Below are positions 1 to 13,000 of a DNA stretch of 64,000 nucleotides, piece by piece. Under the pieces are notes generated by a model. It had not been told where the DNA came from, searched no databases, and worked only from the letters and a program-made list of their open reading frames with translations. A program made the translations under genes and the position numbers. The stretch is taken from the NCBI GenBank assembly GCA_900095095.1, contig FMBT01000292.1:496001-560000 (forward strand), in the 5' to 3' direction. The stretch comes from Fragilariopsis cylindrus CCMP1102. Its lineage: Eukaryota; Bacillariophyta; Bacillariophyceae; Bacillariales; Bacillariaceae. Every line of letters begins with the position of its first letter. Within the stretch, counting starts at the first letter, position 1.

Positions 1-213
1 TGATGTTCAAAAAGAAAAAGATGTAAAAAGCAATATCTGCACATCTTCAATCTTGAATCAATAGTACCGTATCAATCAATCTCTAATCCACATAATAAAA
101 GAATAGTCGTAACCTCGGCATTCATTCCTCAATCTGCTGTTACGATAGATATACTAACACATCAGACAAAATCTTCGACATTCTTCTCACCCATCACTGT
201 CATAATCTTCGTC
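1..213 (+). other. 5' flank of the PRP40-like gene
   Basis: AT-rich flank upstream of the first start codon. It presumably holds the 5' untranslated region and part of the promoter. I see no reading frame or clear motif. Confidence 0.4.
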
Positions 214-630
214 ATGAAGAGACAATTTCCAGGAAATGCTAATAATAATCAACGTTGCGATCCCCGATTTTCGGGAGGAAGAGGACCTCCTCCACGCGGA
301 CAACTGTTCTCTTCGACAGCAGCTTCAGGTGGTGGTACTGGGCGCGGTGGTCATATTATTGGAAACAGAGAACATCAAATGAACAACAACTACAATAACA
401 ACAACAACCGGAACAACTTCCATAATCAGCATCAGCATCGTCAACAACAACAACAGCAACCACCTCCTCCTCCGCCGTTATGGCAAGGAGGTCATGTAGC
501 AGGATCAGGTAATCGGAATCTTCCTCATACTTCAAATGGACAACAAAAAATGCGAGGTGGTCCTCCCTCTGGAATCATGGGAAGAGGAAATAATTCAGGT
601 CGGGGGTTTATGGCATATAATAATAATAAC

Positions 631-665
<35 letters not shown>

Positions 666-2952
666 TATTCACAACAACGGTGGAGTAGGACAACGACGAG
701 GTAGTGGTTATTACGGTGGTGGCGGAAGACATGGCAATTCTTTTGGCAATATTCGTAGTGGCCAATACGATCGTATTGAAGGAGTTAATCATCGTCCTCC
801 TCCGCCGCCACCACCTCCTCCTCCGCCATTATGGCAAGGAGGTCAATTAGCAGGATCAGGCAATCGACTTCCACCTCATAATCCAAATGGTCAACAACTA
901 CAACAACCTCAACATCTTTCGCAACAACAACAACATCAACAACAGCGATATCAACCGTCGTTACAACAGGCTCCTCCCACTTCATCAAATGGAGTGTCAA
1001 TACCGATTCCGTATCAATATCAACAACAACAACAACAACCACAGTTGCAGCAGCAGCTGTCTGTAAGGGTCGCAAATACTTCAAATCTTACTAATCAATC
1101 ACATGGTCATCAACAGTTCCAATCAGCCAACACGGCCATGGTAAAAAATAATATGCAACTGCCACTGCAACAGCAACAGCTGCTGCATCAAAAACAAGCG
1201 CCAGCAACTACTACAATGGCGACTACAACTATGACACAATCTAGCATTTCGACTCCTCCTGTGACAAATAATATTGCCAAAACGCCTACTGTTCAAGAAG
1301 TTGACGAAGCATGGAAGGAATATACCGCACCAGGTGGTGTCAAATATTATCATAATGCACTTTTGAAAGAGAGCACGTACCACAAGCCAGATGTATTGAA
1401 GAAGAAGGAACAAGCTATTAATGATCCTCCACCAGACTCTAGAAAAACGTCTGCTCCTTCCCCAAAAAAACTCACATGGCAAGGATACGAAGACTCCAAC
1501 ACAGGAAAATTTTACTACTCGGATGGTGTGAGTACTACATGGGAGAAACCTGATGGTTATGTATCTCCCGATACTATCGTTGCGAATACTTCCTTAGCTT
1601 CGGAGCGAGAAGAGAGAAAAAATCGCGAGCCGCCATCGAAAAAGAAGAAACGAAGCTGTACTGCGACATCTTCTTCATCAGCTGGTAACATCAAGGATAA
1701 AACTGACAATAGTGATTCTTTTGCCAACAAAAAAGAAGCTACTGCTGCCTTCAAGGGTCTTTTATTGGCCAAAGCGATTTCTCCAACGTTGAAATGGAAT
1801 GAAGTGTTGAAAGTTTGCGAATCTGACTCGCGATGGGGGTCTCTTGAAGAGATCCTTTCCATAGGAGAAAGAAAACAAGCGTTAGCCGAGTATCAAACGA
1901 AAAGAACCAATGAAATACGGAACGAACAACGTAAAGAACGGGTGCGTGCCAAGGAAGCCTTTGGGCAGTTGTTGACAGACGTGTTGCCATCCGTTTCTGG
2001 CTTCTCGGCACGAACTTCAAGGTTTATGGATGTACGAAATTCCTTGTCGAAGGATGATAGATTCTATGCAGTAGAAGACGAAGCCACTCGGGAGTCATTA
2101 TTTCTCGACTTTTGCGATGAATATAAAAAGCGAGAAGAACGAAACAAACGAAATAAAAAGCGGGAGGTTCAAGAATCCTTTGAATATTTTTTGCAAGAAA
2201 GAGAAGAGGGAGGTACACTCACATATGCTTCAACGTGGGAATCCTTTCTAGTGTCTTTGTCCGAGAAAGAGAAGGTAGATTCTCGTTTTGTGACATCTCC
2301 AATCATCTCCGACTCAGACCGCCAACTGTACTTTGCTGATTTTGTCATTGAACTACAAAAGGCGGAAGATGATAAGCGGCGGAGAATCCGAGATGCCAAA
2401 ATAAGGGCAGAGAAGGCTCAGCGTGACAATTACCGTGAACTACTCCATCGAATGGCTATTGATGGGAAAATCTTTCCCTCTTCGCGCTGGAGAGAAATCG
2501 AAGTACTATTATTGAAAGATGATTCATTCAAAATGGTCGAAGGGCAAGATCGAGATGCTCCTCGCGAACTGTTTGAAAAATTTGTCGATGAATGGGATTT
2601 AATGTACCGCCGAGAACGATCCTTTTTATGTCGCTTACTCCGTCCTAAAGAAAAGCCGGATGTGGTAATATCAACAGGGGTAACCTATGGCAGCTTTAAA
2701 AACAGTATTACAAACGAATCATCGTACTCATCCGAAATCCAAAACGAAACCTTTCGAATCATCAATAAGGATGATCCAGTTTCTAGTGCCCGTCTACTAT
2801 ACGACGAACTCATCGCTCGAAGTGTAGATAACAAGCGAAACGGAGGCGGAAGCTCGCGAAGGGGATCTACCAGGGATGATTCTAGCGAAGATGAAGGCGA
2901 GATCATTGAAGATGGAGAACTCAAGGATGAAGATGGGGGTGAACTTCAATAA
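214..2952 (+). CDS. PRP40: PRP40-like pre-mRNA processing factor (WW + FF domains)
   Basis: Single-exon frame of 912 aa. The first ~350 residues are low complexity (Gly/Asn/Gln/Pro-rich, with a long Asn run). Two WW domains follow, at about residues 363-398 (VDEAWKEY..., KYYHN) and 420-452 (LTWQGYED..., FYYSD..TTWEKP). At least four FF domains come next, starting near residues 507 (KKEATAAFKGLL), 579 (RAKEAFGQLL), 650 (VQESFEYFL) and 733 (QRDNYRELL). The C-terminus is acidic. This WW-WW-FFn order is that of PRP40/PRPF40, a U1 snRNP-associated nuclear protein that bridges the branch-site factor and U1 during early spliceosome assembly; in the family FF repeats also contact the RNA polymerase II tail. 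A proline/WQGG segment is duplicated inside the N-terminal region. The start is the first ATG of the frame. The related TCERG1/CA150 family usually has more FF domains, so PRP40 is preferred. Confidence 0.9.
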
Positions 2953-3837
2953 ACAAAGCTATAAAAGTTTGACCCGTCGCAAGCAGAAGAAGCAACAGAG
3001 AAGCTTTGAATCGCCGGATAACGAAGTCAAGTCAGGTAAGAAAGAAAAAATCACCGATGAATGAAGGATACAAAAATAAATATTTCATTGAAGAGGCTCT
3101 GCGTCGAGAGTAGTGACTCTAGAATTTACGACGTTGACAATTGAGTGGGAGTTCATATGATGTTATAAAGAAATCTTTTGTTTAAAGTGTGGGATTGATC
3201 TTTTTTTTGACTTTGTCGAGCGTATATAGTCGGTAATGAAATTACTCGTGTACATGTGTGTGTATGTGACGTCCGGGGTCTGGGTCTTTAAGTAGGCGTA
3301 TGCAAGTGTATCGTGTTTTGAATGTGTTTACTATGTATCCTACCTAAGTGCATTTTTTGTCCTAGGATTTAATTGAATTATTCGTCTGTACTTTGTGTTA
3401 TTGCGTCTACTACATAAAGGATTACGGACGTCATCGTCATTCGGATCTCTGGTAGAAAAGTGCATTTGAGTTTGCTTTATTTTGTGTATCCGTATGGTGA
3501 AGAGACATAACTAGTCATGCTCCTATTCGTCATTTTAACAGAAGAAAAGGAATTATATTGCATTGAGCATTGAGAATCATTTTTTCTGTTGGGTATATAA
3601 GTTTGCTCTTTACTCAACAAATAAACCAAAGTTTGAAAAACTACATAAAACACAAAAATACACCATAATTTTCCTATAAAAGTTAAATTGATAATTTTTG
3701 AAAAGAATCCAATAGATGTTAAGCTGTCCTGAGGGAAAATCTTCCTTCAATCTTCCATCATTATAACATACTTCAGAAAAGTTGAACTTGAACTACGCCA
3801 ATAAGGAACTACTACAAGTAGTACACTGTAGTATTGT
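2953..3837. other. Intergenic, 3' side of PRP40-like gene
   Basis: AT-rich sequence rich in short T and A runs. No credible reading frame. It probably includes the 3' untranslated region. A short dyad around the gtagtac repeats lies at 3818-3842, just outside the foldback element. Confidence 0.4.
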
Positions 3838-4414
3838 AGTACAAAGTTTGTCTTTGAAAATCAACGTCGAACTTTTCCCGTTTAAGTAGGCAGTTGTGCA
3901 CAAAACTGAGTCAACCGATAGCTCCTGGAGCGTGGGTAAATTACTATTTTAGATAATTTTTTCAGTTGTGCGTAATTTAATCGTGCACCACATAATAAAT
4001 TTTCCTAATCATGTCAGATCGTTGAAATTCTTTGAAAAATGAGAGGGGCTATTGAGAAACCTTGTATTTGAGATATTGTTGTGGTCACGTTGTCTATTCT
4101 ACTATCAGATTTTGCAACCAACCAGATATGCCTATTTCTGGCAGCTATCATTTTGGGAGCTGCCAGAAATGCCCTTTTCTAGCAATTAACCCTTGAGCTC
4201 TTTTTGGAATAATTATTGGAATTTCAACAATCTGACATGATTAGGAAAATTTATTATGTGGTACACAATTAAATTACGCACAACTGCAAAAATATATTTA
4301 AAATAGTAATTTACACACACTCCAGGAGCTACCGGTTGACTTAGTTTTGTGCACGACTGCCTACTTAAACAGGAAAACGTTTGACGTTGTTTTTCAAAGA
4401 CGTTAAACGTACAC
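3838..4414. repeat. Large inverted repeat (foldback/MITE-like element)
   Basis: Two arms of about 182-190 bases lie in opposite orientation: 3850-4030 and 4219-4401. Similarity weakens outward to about 3838 and 4414. Aligned by eye, the left arm's reverse complement matches the right arm at roughly 90%. Shared blocks include CTGACATGATTAGGAAAATT, TTAAATTACGCACAACTG, CTCCAGGAGCTA and CAAAGAC. Most differences are transitions. The ~190-base centre holds a perfect 13-base hairpin. No transposase frame is present, so this looks like a non-autonomous foldback or MITE-type element. RNA from this segment would form a long hairpin. No clear target-site duplication was found. Confidence 0.8.
4134..4170. 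repeat. Perfect 13-bp hairpin inside the foldback centre
   Basis: Arms ATTTCTGGCAGCT (4134-4146) and AGCTGCCAGAAAT (4158-4170) are exact reverse complements separated by 11 bases. It sits in the spacer between the two long arms of the surrounding inverted repeat. Confidence 0.75.
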
Positions 4415-4615
4415 ACTGACTAATGTTAGAGTTTTCCAAATTTTGCATACAGCATCAATAAAATCATTATAAAACCATGAAACATTATTTGAACATGCTG
4501 AATGCAAACCTCTTGGGTTGGCATGAAGGTTTAGACTGAAGATCTTTTGAATATGTGGTAGTAAGTGCACTGATTTTGCCAATATTGTCAGTTACCTTCC
4601 AACAAAACAGCAAAT

Positions 4616-5700
4616 TTGCTTGTTTTGACTATGTGGAAAGATGCTGTCAACACACTTACAGTCCACAAAATGAGAATTGAAGATAGAAAGAAGAATCAGA
4701 TTTGGGTCCACCCGCCAAGTTACAACATCTCAAAACATGACGAGACTACAGTTCATAGCCAATTCCATAAAACTGATATCATTCCCATGTCTGTACAAGG
4801 ATGAGTGACAAAATTGACAGTAGTGTTGAAGTTTGTTGAAATATACAGCAATCAATACGACCTGGAAACCATCACAAACATACTAGTAGGATTTTCAGCG
4901 TTGGAAGTTCTTACTATTGTTCATGTGGCCAATCCTTGTGGTACATTCTGTAACTTATTTTGTCACCCAAATGGTTTTCCATCGCATCATTACAAAAACT
5001 GAAATTTGTTGGTTATTGTTATTTATGTAACTAGATTTAGCACTTGGTACTGGCTACGTCCAATCTTGAAATCTCAGCAGCGGCCGTCAACTTTTCAAGG
5101 AAGTCTTCACCCATGAATTACTGTTACTGCTGTTGAAATTGTTGAGAAAGATCCAAATATGTCCTGATGTTGGCTGTGAGTCTGATGGAGATAAAGGTCA
5201 TGAAAGGTATATTGATCAATTCATTGGTCAAATACCATTACTTGAAGCATGGCATTTTGACTTCGGTCAATCCTATCAATTCAAAACCAAAACCGGTCAA
5301 CACCCAGCAATGAACAACGTGGATCAATTTGATCCGCTTGAAACTGAGTGGCATTATATGATGTATTGCTGCTATAATAATACCGGTACAAGCAATTGGG
5401 AAGGAAGATATGTTCTTAAAAATATGCTCCTTCATTGGATGAAATATAGATATGGGAGATAAAGTTACATTGTAATTTGGTCATTTGGGGAAAATTCTAT
5501 TAGGTTGTACAGGGATGGCAGGCAAAATCTTGAAGTGCCACAAGAGGTGTATAAGAGAGGAGGATTACAAATTGAATAATAGAGTAATAGATGAAGAACT
5601 AGTAGGACCTACACAAGTGTATATATCATTGTTATTAATAATGAACCGTCCAGTCAATTTTATTAAAATGGAGCCTTGAAGAAAGGGGATCCATTACCGG
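4616..5700 (+). pseudogene. Cluster of broken reading frames, possible decayed gene or transposon remnant
   Basis: Several short frames follow one another on this strand in different phases: 4616-4804, 4805-5002 and 5133-5462 (the longest, 109 codons, Trp/Tyr/Phe-rich), then 5485-5679. They are interrupted by stops, and I could not join them with good splice sites. The 5133 frame looks protein-like (EAWHFDFGQSYQF), but I do not recognise it. It directly follows a foldback element, so a degenerated mobile-element or captured gene is plausible. Random open frames in AT-rich sequence are the alternative. Confidence 0.2.
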
Positions 5701-7085
5701 TAGAGTATGTTGGACATGTATTTTTGAAAAAAAAATCAATTATTCCTCTCTTTTTGTATTCAGTGTTTACATACATAAAGTTTGCTCTCTTTTCACAGCT
5801 TCAAACTAGAAGTCAATGTGAAGGTTGGTGGTTCAATCCCATGTCTGTGGTGTTGTATCATCTTCTCTGCATCTAGTATTACTTCAATTGGGCTGATGAT
5901 GTGGTTGGAAGGTAGAATAACTTGTCTTTTATTGTGTAGGTGTGTGGTGTTTGATTGTTTTTATTTTTGATTCGATGGGTGATACAATCAAAAGACTGGT
6001 CTATTAGTGTATTTGTGTGCTCCTTTTAGGGCTAGAACTAACAATATTCCCAAGAAAGCCATCATTTTGGGATTCCATATGCTATCTTGTATTGAAGGAG
6101 GTGCGCAATAACATATCATTTTTTATCTTTGTCTCTCACTTTTTCTCACACGTACAGATCTAGTGGGAACATAATCCTTATGTTTTTTTTTAATGTGAGA
6201 ATGTTCCAAAGTTTGTATGATATATACAATAGCAATGATATTCCAGAATGGAGTTCCACAGTTAGTTCTATGACCATTGTCCTTTTCCCCACCCATGTCA
6301 TGTCAATAATGTAGAAATAATTATCATCATCATCAACAACAACAACAACAACAACAAAGAATTGATTTGAACTAGGAAGAGTAAGATAGAGTAGAGATGA
6401 GGTAGAATGAATACGAGTAAATGAATGAAGATATTACATTGTAATACAACTAACTAAATCTAGATCTAGTGGATTTAGAGTTTTCCTATCGTTTTCCTCC
6501 TTTCTTCACATGATGCACTTCTTTACAAAGCACCCGGAAGTAGCTACCTTCATTTTGTGATGGATTCGACTGATTCGATTCGATCGTTTTTTGCGCTCAA
6601 ATTGAAGATTAGCCAATAATATTTTCGGAGCAATCACGTTTATCGGTTTAACGCATTTTCGGTATTTGGAAATTGTACGCGTACAATGTAGCAGCTCACT
6701 GCTTAACAAGAAGAATATTTTTAAAACTCGACCAAAACGCATCCACTGTTTCCACCCCCACAATTCTCCTACATTCAGTCTATTTATCTTTGTTCATCCT
6801 GGAATACTATTAATATTGTTCTAGAATTGTAATAATAAAAGCAAATTGAATCGAATCAATAGGTGACGGGTTACAGCAATCGCCACAACAAACAATAGGA
6901 ACTTCCACCATTCAGCCATCTGTAGTTTTTGGAGGGAGGTGGCTCTCCGTACCGACCGACTCTACACTGCTTTTTGTTGTTTAACACGAGCGCTGACGAA
7001 TAGAGATCGTAACTATAGAAAATTTCCAATTCCGTCCTTTTGTTTAAATTGAAGCAGCAATAGGAAGTGATTAATCCACGATAGT
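5701..7085. other. Gene-poor intergenic region upstream of the TRF4-like gene
   Basis: No convincing gene. A CAT/CAA triplet run lies at about 6326-6358. Short frames on both strands (for example 6506-6763 minus) have no recognisable features. The 3' end should hold the promoter and leader of the gene starting at 7086. Confidence 0.35.
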
Positions 7086-10000
7086 ATGTTATCGAATCAA
7101 TCAGACCAAAACGTGGTGGAGCAGGAGCAAAACAACAACAACAATACAACAACAAATACTTTTACTACTACTGAGGGAACAACTGCATCATCATCTTCTT
7201 CAATGGAATCTTCTAGGAACTTTCAGGATGATGTACGGGAATGGTTTACGAAAATCAATCCCGATGAACGTGCTGCTGCGTTAGGATTTTTTGTAGACAG
7301 TCCAATGATGGCCATCTTGGCATCTTTTTCATCAGCAACAACATCATCGTCGTCGTCGTCGTCGTCGTCGGTAACAAACGATTTCAGATCAGGCGCACGG
7401 TCGAAGGACAAACTATCTTCTACCGGTAAGTAGCAGTAAACTAGTTTCGCGCGCATAAAATCTATCATTATTATCTAGCGTTTTTCCTTGGCAAAAATCA
7501 TCAGTTAACTGCTCGCATTTGAATTTTCTTTAAGAATCTTCGAGTACAATGTATGTAACGTTACATCCACACGTATTATTGGAATGGAAAACGCATATTC
7601 GTCGTCGTACAATAATTTAATACTTTACACTTCGAAAACGTCTGTCGCTTCTCTTGCCTCTATATTGTAATTGTACCAGCTTTATCGGCACTTTTATACC
7701 AATTGAATATATACCTCACGTAAAGAAAACCCTACTTTTATTCATTAAATATTATTGTTACTGTTACTGTTATTGTTTATTATTGCTGTGCAACGTTTTC
7801 ATCTTTTCATTGATCCAACCGACCATAACATGTCTACTACTGAAGGATCAGAATCTTATGACTGGGAAGCAAGAATTGCCCTTCAGATTATTGAGAAAAC
7901 ACGGGAAGAAATCATGATGGTAGGAATTCCAAATACCTCTGGAGTCAATCAGAAAGAGTTTGAGGAAAACTCTTTGAAGCTTGACGACGACAAAAAGAAT
8001 GCTAATATTCCCATAATTGATATCATGTCCATGGATAAAGATAAGGATGACATAATAACAATGGCAAAGATTGAGGATAGTAAGGACGAAAAGAAAACAC
8101 GGAAGGAAAAAATCAAACCAGATGATGGAAACAACGAAGCGACGGACGCGTATAGGATACCTAACGAGGTAATTGATGCGAAAGGGATACCCGCGTCCGA
8201 TACACTTAACGATGCTATCGAGGTAGAGATCGAAGTCGAGGCCGACGTCGAGGCTGATATTGATACTGATACTGATACTGATACTGATACTGATACTGAT
8301 ACATATACTAGTACTGATACAAATACTGATACAAATACAAATACAAATACTGATGCAGTTGCTGTTAAGTCTACTAACGAGACTGGGGTGGAGGGACAAG
8401 TAAGCGATGTTGCGTTGGAGGTGAATAAACTTGGGTTAGTATCCCCTCACAAATCTGCTGATACTACTTCTGCTTCAACATCACCTGCTACATGCGGGAT
8501 CGAAGCGAAGTTGCAATCTATTTCCAAGAAGACTCATAATAAAGGGGTTGCTGAAGTTATTATGGACAACACATGTTGTATTTTCCCATCCGCTTCCAAA
8601 ATTGCTACTACTACTACTACTACTACTACTACAATCGGAGTTGTGAATCAAAATCAAAAACAACAACCATTCATAACAATAAATCCATCCTATCTAAGCT
8701 CTATTAGTGGCGAAGATCTCCTTCTTGTATTTGACGAGATCATGGCGATGGCGTGCGCCAACGATGGCTCGGAGCTTCCATCTTTCATCCTTCCTGATTC
8801 AACATCTGATTCTTGGATAGAACTCATTCATTCTTATGCCATCGATGCTACCACAATATTAGCAACGACAAACAAGACGAAGATACCGATAGACCCAGAT
8901 TTATCTATAGGTTGTCCATCATCTACATCATCTACACCTTTACTATCTATACCGCTCTACTTGTTGGTCATATCTCATTTTCAACTTTCCCTTGTGAAAT
9001 CATACTCGGCGCATAATACAATTGCATTATCGCCTCAAATCATATCGCCATCATCGAGCAGTAATAATAATAATAATATTATTAATAATAATAATACAAT
9101 AGAGGAGATCGAGAAACCGACTACAATGAGTGAGGTAACTATCGAACAAAAAGATGACTACCAGTCCGATTGGTTTTCAGTGTTCATGGATCGAATTCGA
9201 GAACTCAAAAAGACGGAACCTACGTTAGTTGAGAAAGTACGTACAAAGCTTAGTTCAAAATTTCCAGAGACTGGGACATCGGGGGAAAGTAACATTGATA
9301 AAAAATGCAACCTGGAAAATTATTTATTGCTTCCGCTTCTGGTCGTTGCTAGACGTTTGAGCAACAGAAATACAAATGACATTTCTATGGATCGTTCAGT
9401 AGACACGTTGAATAATATTGATTCAAGTATCGAAGAGTCTTTACCAAACGATTGGCTTGTAGTGGTAGCAAAGGACGGGCTGTCCGATGAAAAATACACC
9501 ACGAGCACGGAAACATCAATGTCAATGCAAAACAGGGACCAAATTATTACTGGTAACACTACACCAGCAGACGGCAATGAGGATAGCGCGAAAGCAGTTC
9601 CGAAGTTGACCCCAAGCTTGTTGGGTAGCAAAAAATCGAGGAAGAAGAAAAAGAAAAAGGTACGTTGATTACTTATGTCATACGAGCTCATCTCATCTCA
9701 AATATTATATTCGTGGGAGCTCATAACTAAATTTTGATTTTTCTCTCTCTTTCGTACCAATAGAAGAAACAGGCGGCAGCGGCAGCCAGCATAAGCACGA
9801 ATGCAAAAAATGAAGAGAAACCTGCTGAAATAATGGACGAGGACAAAGCGGACATTGATATGAAATGTGTTGAAGCATCAATTGAGATGTTGCCAGAAAA
9901 ATCAGTTGAAAAGTCGGTAGAAAAACCTGATGTGAAAAAGGTAAAGATCAAGGATGCGCAGAAAATAGAGATCAAGGATGCGCAGAAGATAAAGATCAAG

Positions 10001-13000
10001 GAGGTAGAAACACAGGTACCACTTTCAACAACAGAGGATGCGACAGTGCTTGAGTTGAAACCGGTTACACCGAACATTAGTGAGGACAGCGAAGAATCAA
10101 CGATTTCTTCGGTAAAATCTGAGGATGAAAAAGTACAGGCTGATGTAATACCTGGCAAGTCTGAGGTTAATAGCGGAAATGATTTACATCTTTCGAAGAG
10201 AGACGATGTTACTAATGTAGTTCTTGCACAACCAAAAACATCGAAGGAAGAGGCCGAGAAGCCGATAAATGATGATCAAACTGAAGATGAATCATCTAAC
10301 AAAGATAACGACCAGGGGGATATATGGGAAACAGTAGAAGTACGACCGAGGGGAAGGAAGAGGATTTTCGATAAGGGAGGTAATTTCAGCGCAGGGAACA
10401 TGAATGGGCAGCAACTTGCAAATTCCAAGAAGAAAGTCCCTCGATCTAAGAAAGAAAGAAACAGATATCAAACTCGTAGGATAGTAAAAGAGATTATTGG
10501 TGGTGTCCTGGATGCTGTGGATGAACAGGTTCAAAGAAGGCGTCGATTCAGCCGAGAAAGACCACATACTCGCAGGAATCAAACGACTTTATCGTTTATG
10601 AACAATAATCCGGAGGATACCGTGAAGAAAAGTTTTGTTTCCGGTCTGCCTCAGAACTCGAATACGCAATTGAAAAAGGGGGGTTCTTTGCGTGATATAC
10701 TTGTTGGAGGAAAGGGCAGCACTTCTAAGCAACAACATATTCAGAAATCGAGCACAGCGAAAGTAGCCTCATTCTCATATTCAGAACGGGCAAGATCATT
10801 GATGAATTTAGATTCGAACGGAGCCCCGAGAAACATCTCTGGAAGGAACGGGGTTAAGAAAAGCGAAAAATCGAGTCATGTAACAGGGATAAAAGCGTCG
10901 AAAACGAGTCGTACCCTGCCTGCGGATCAGAGTACCATCCCTACGGTTGCCTCGACAAACTCGGCTTTTACGCCATCTATAACGAACGTCACGCAACGAA
11001 AGTCAGGAATAGCGCAAAGTTTCGAGTCAAGTACTACTGAAAGTGTCGAAGCTCAGAAACCAAAGAATGCAAGTTCGGGTGCAGAAAAAAATGCCTCTCC
11101 ATCACCACCATTACCTACTTTATTAAGTCCAGGGAATAATAACAGTACATCGTCATCAGTTGCGTCAAGTCTTGATGCCCCACACGCAGGACATCACGGA
11201 AATCTATCACGTCAATCCGAAAACGATGTTGGATGTCACTTACTGGATGTATGTGACCGATTATCAACCGAAATATCTGAATTCATGAAACGTCGGGAAG
11301 CTGCTTTGGAGATACGGCGACATGAGCGAGGATTAGTGTTGGCCGCACTAGAAAAGACTTTAGGTCTTATCTGGCCAGGAATGCCCTCCGTTGAAATGTA
11401 TGGTAGCTGTGCGACAAACCTCGACTTACCTTCTTCAGATCTTGATGTTGTAGTTTGTGGGCTCGATAGACCGTTAGAAGCGATTCCGAGTCCTTCCAAT
11501 TCCAATTCCATTTCCAATTCCAATTCCAATTCGGCTTCTATCAGTCCGAAATCAGTAGGCGACAGCAGCAAGGTTGAAGATGATGCTCATAAGGAAGAAG
11601 GCTTACCGGAGATTGATAGTCATCACGATCTATCTCCGTATGGATCAGATCAACGCTATTCATCGCATCAAATGTCCCCTCATCATATGCAGATGATGTA
11701 TGGGCATATGTCTATGAATGCCGAACGCGTCCTTCGATTGGCTATGGAATTGGAACACCAACCATGGGCTGTTCATGTCAAGGCGATACCAACCGCGAGC
11801 GTACCTGTTATAAAGATATTAGCTGATCCGGCAAGGCTGCAAGGTGCGATTTTGAACGGCAGCGCTGACTGGCTTGTGCAACAGCCAATGAACGGACAGT
11901 CGCCTACTTCTATGCCTCCCCATGGTCGTTCTGATAATGTAGACTCTCATTCCGGAAACCAGGCGCCTAAGTCCCATTATTCAAGTCAACAGTCGTCACC
12001 TTTGTGGCGAGGAGCAGATGTTGTGAATGGTCTCTTGAAGGTTGATATCACCTTTGAAGGACCTGAGCATGGAGGAATCGGTTCGACTGTTTTTTCCAAG
12101 CAAGTCGTCCAAGATTTCTCGAACGAAACCGAACTTTCTCCAGAATGCACACCTCACGTACAGGTGCTTATGGTTCTGAAGGAGTTGTTAGCGCAGCGAA
12201 GGCTGAATGAACCCTTCTCAGGTGGACTTAGTAGCTATGCGTTGCTTCTACTGGTCATATCAATGATCGGAGAAAGGTCGATCATTCGGGAAGAGCTCGA
12301 GAAAACCGAACTTCAGCGTAGAGTTGTTGCTGCTGGAGGGGGTAATTCAGTACTGCGATCATCTTCATTGGATTCAACAGAATCTACAGTAATTGAAGGG
12401 CGAAAGCAATCGTCCGAGAAAAGTCAGAAGATGAAGAAAGTCGTACAAACCAAGCCTGAAGATACGGGACCAAAATATACGAAAGCGGCCAATCATGGCA
12501 AGGAAGGTCGAATAGACGTTACAAAGCTGCGGAACTCAAGTTCCGTTAAGAATACAGGAAAATCACAAGAATCAATGAAGACCACGGAACTAAAAGGGAA
12601 ATCAGGGAAACCAGAACAAGTTAAGACAACAAAGAAAGAAGGAGCAGTCATGACATCTACTACTACGTCCCGAAAGGCTTCGGTTCCATCATCGTCTTGG
12701 GCATCTATAGCACGAAAGACTGCTTCAAATCCGAATCTACCTGCATTAGAAGGAAATCAAGACCACCAAGAAAAAGCCAATTCGAAATCAAATAATGATA
12801 CAGCGCATAATTCTGATGCAGCAAGTACGAACGATCGGAAAGTACCGAAGAAACCTAATAGCTTCGCGGATGCCGTGACGAAAGGTAAATCAACACCAGT
12901 TGTTCCTGAAACTTCAATTCCCAAAAAGACTACTTCAGTTGTGAAGAAGAACGAAGGAAAGAAAAAGTTCGACGGCAGAAAAATTGCGACAACTAGTATT

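Noticed and set aside
5830-5840. tRNA/SINE-like B box (GGTTCAATCCC)
   Set aside because: No matching A box or cloverleaf could be drawn around it, and no poly(A) or repeat tail is seen.
7848-8399. Minus-strand 183-codon frame with Ile/Ser/Cys repeats
   Set aside because: It arises from the antisense of the GATACT repeat and flanking exon of the TRF4-like gene.
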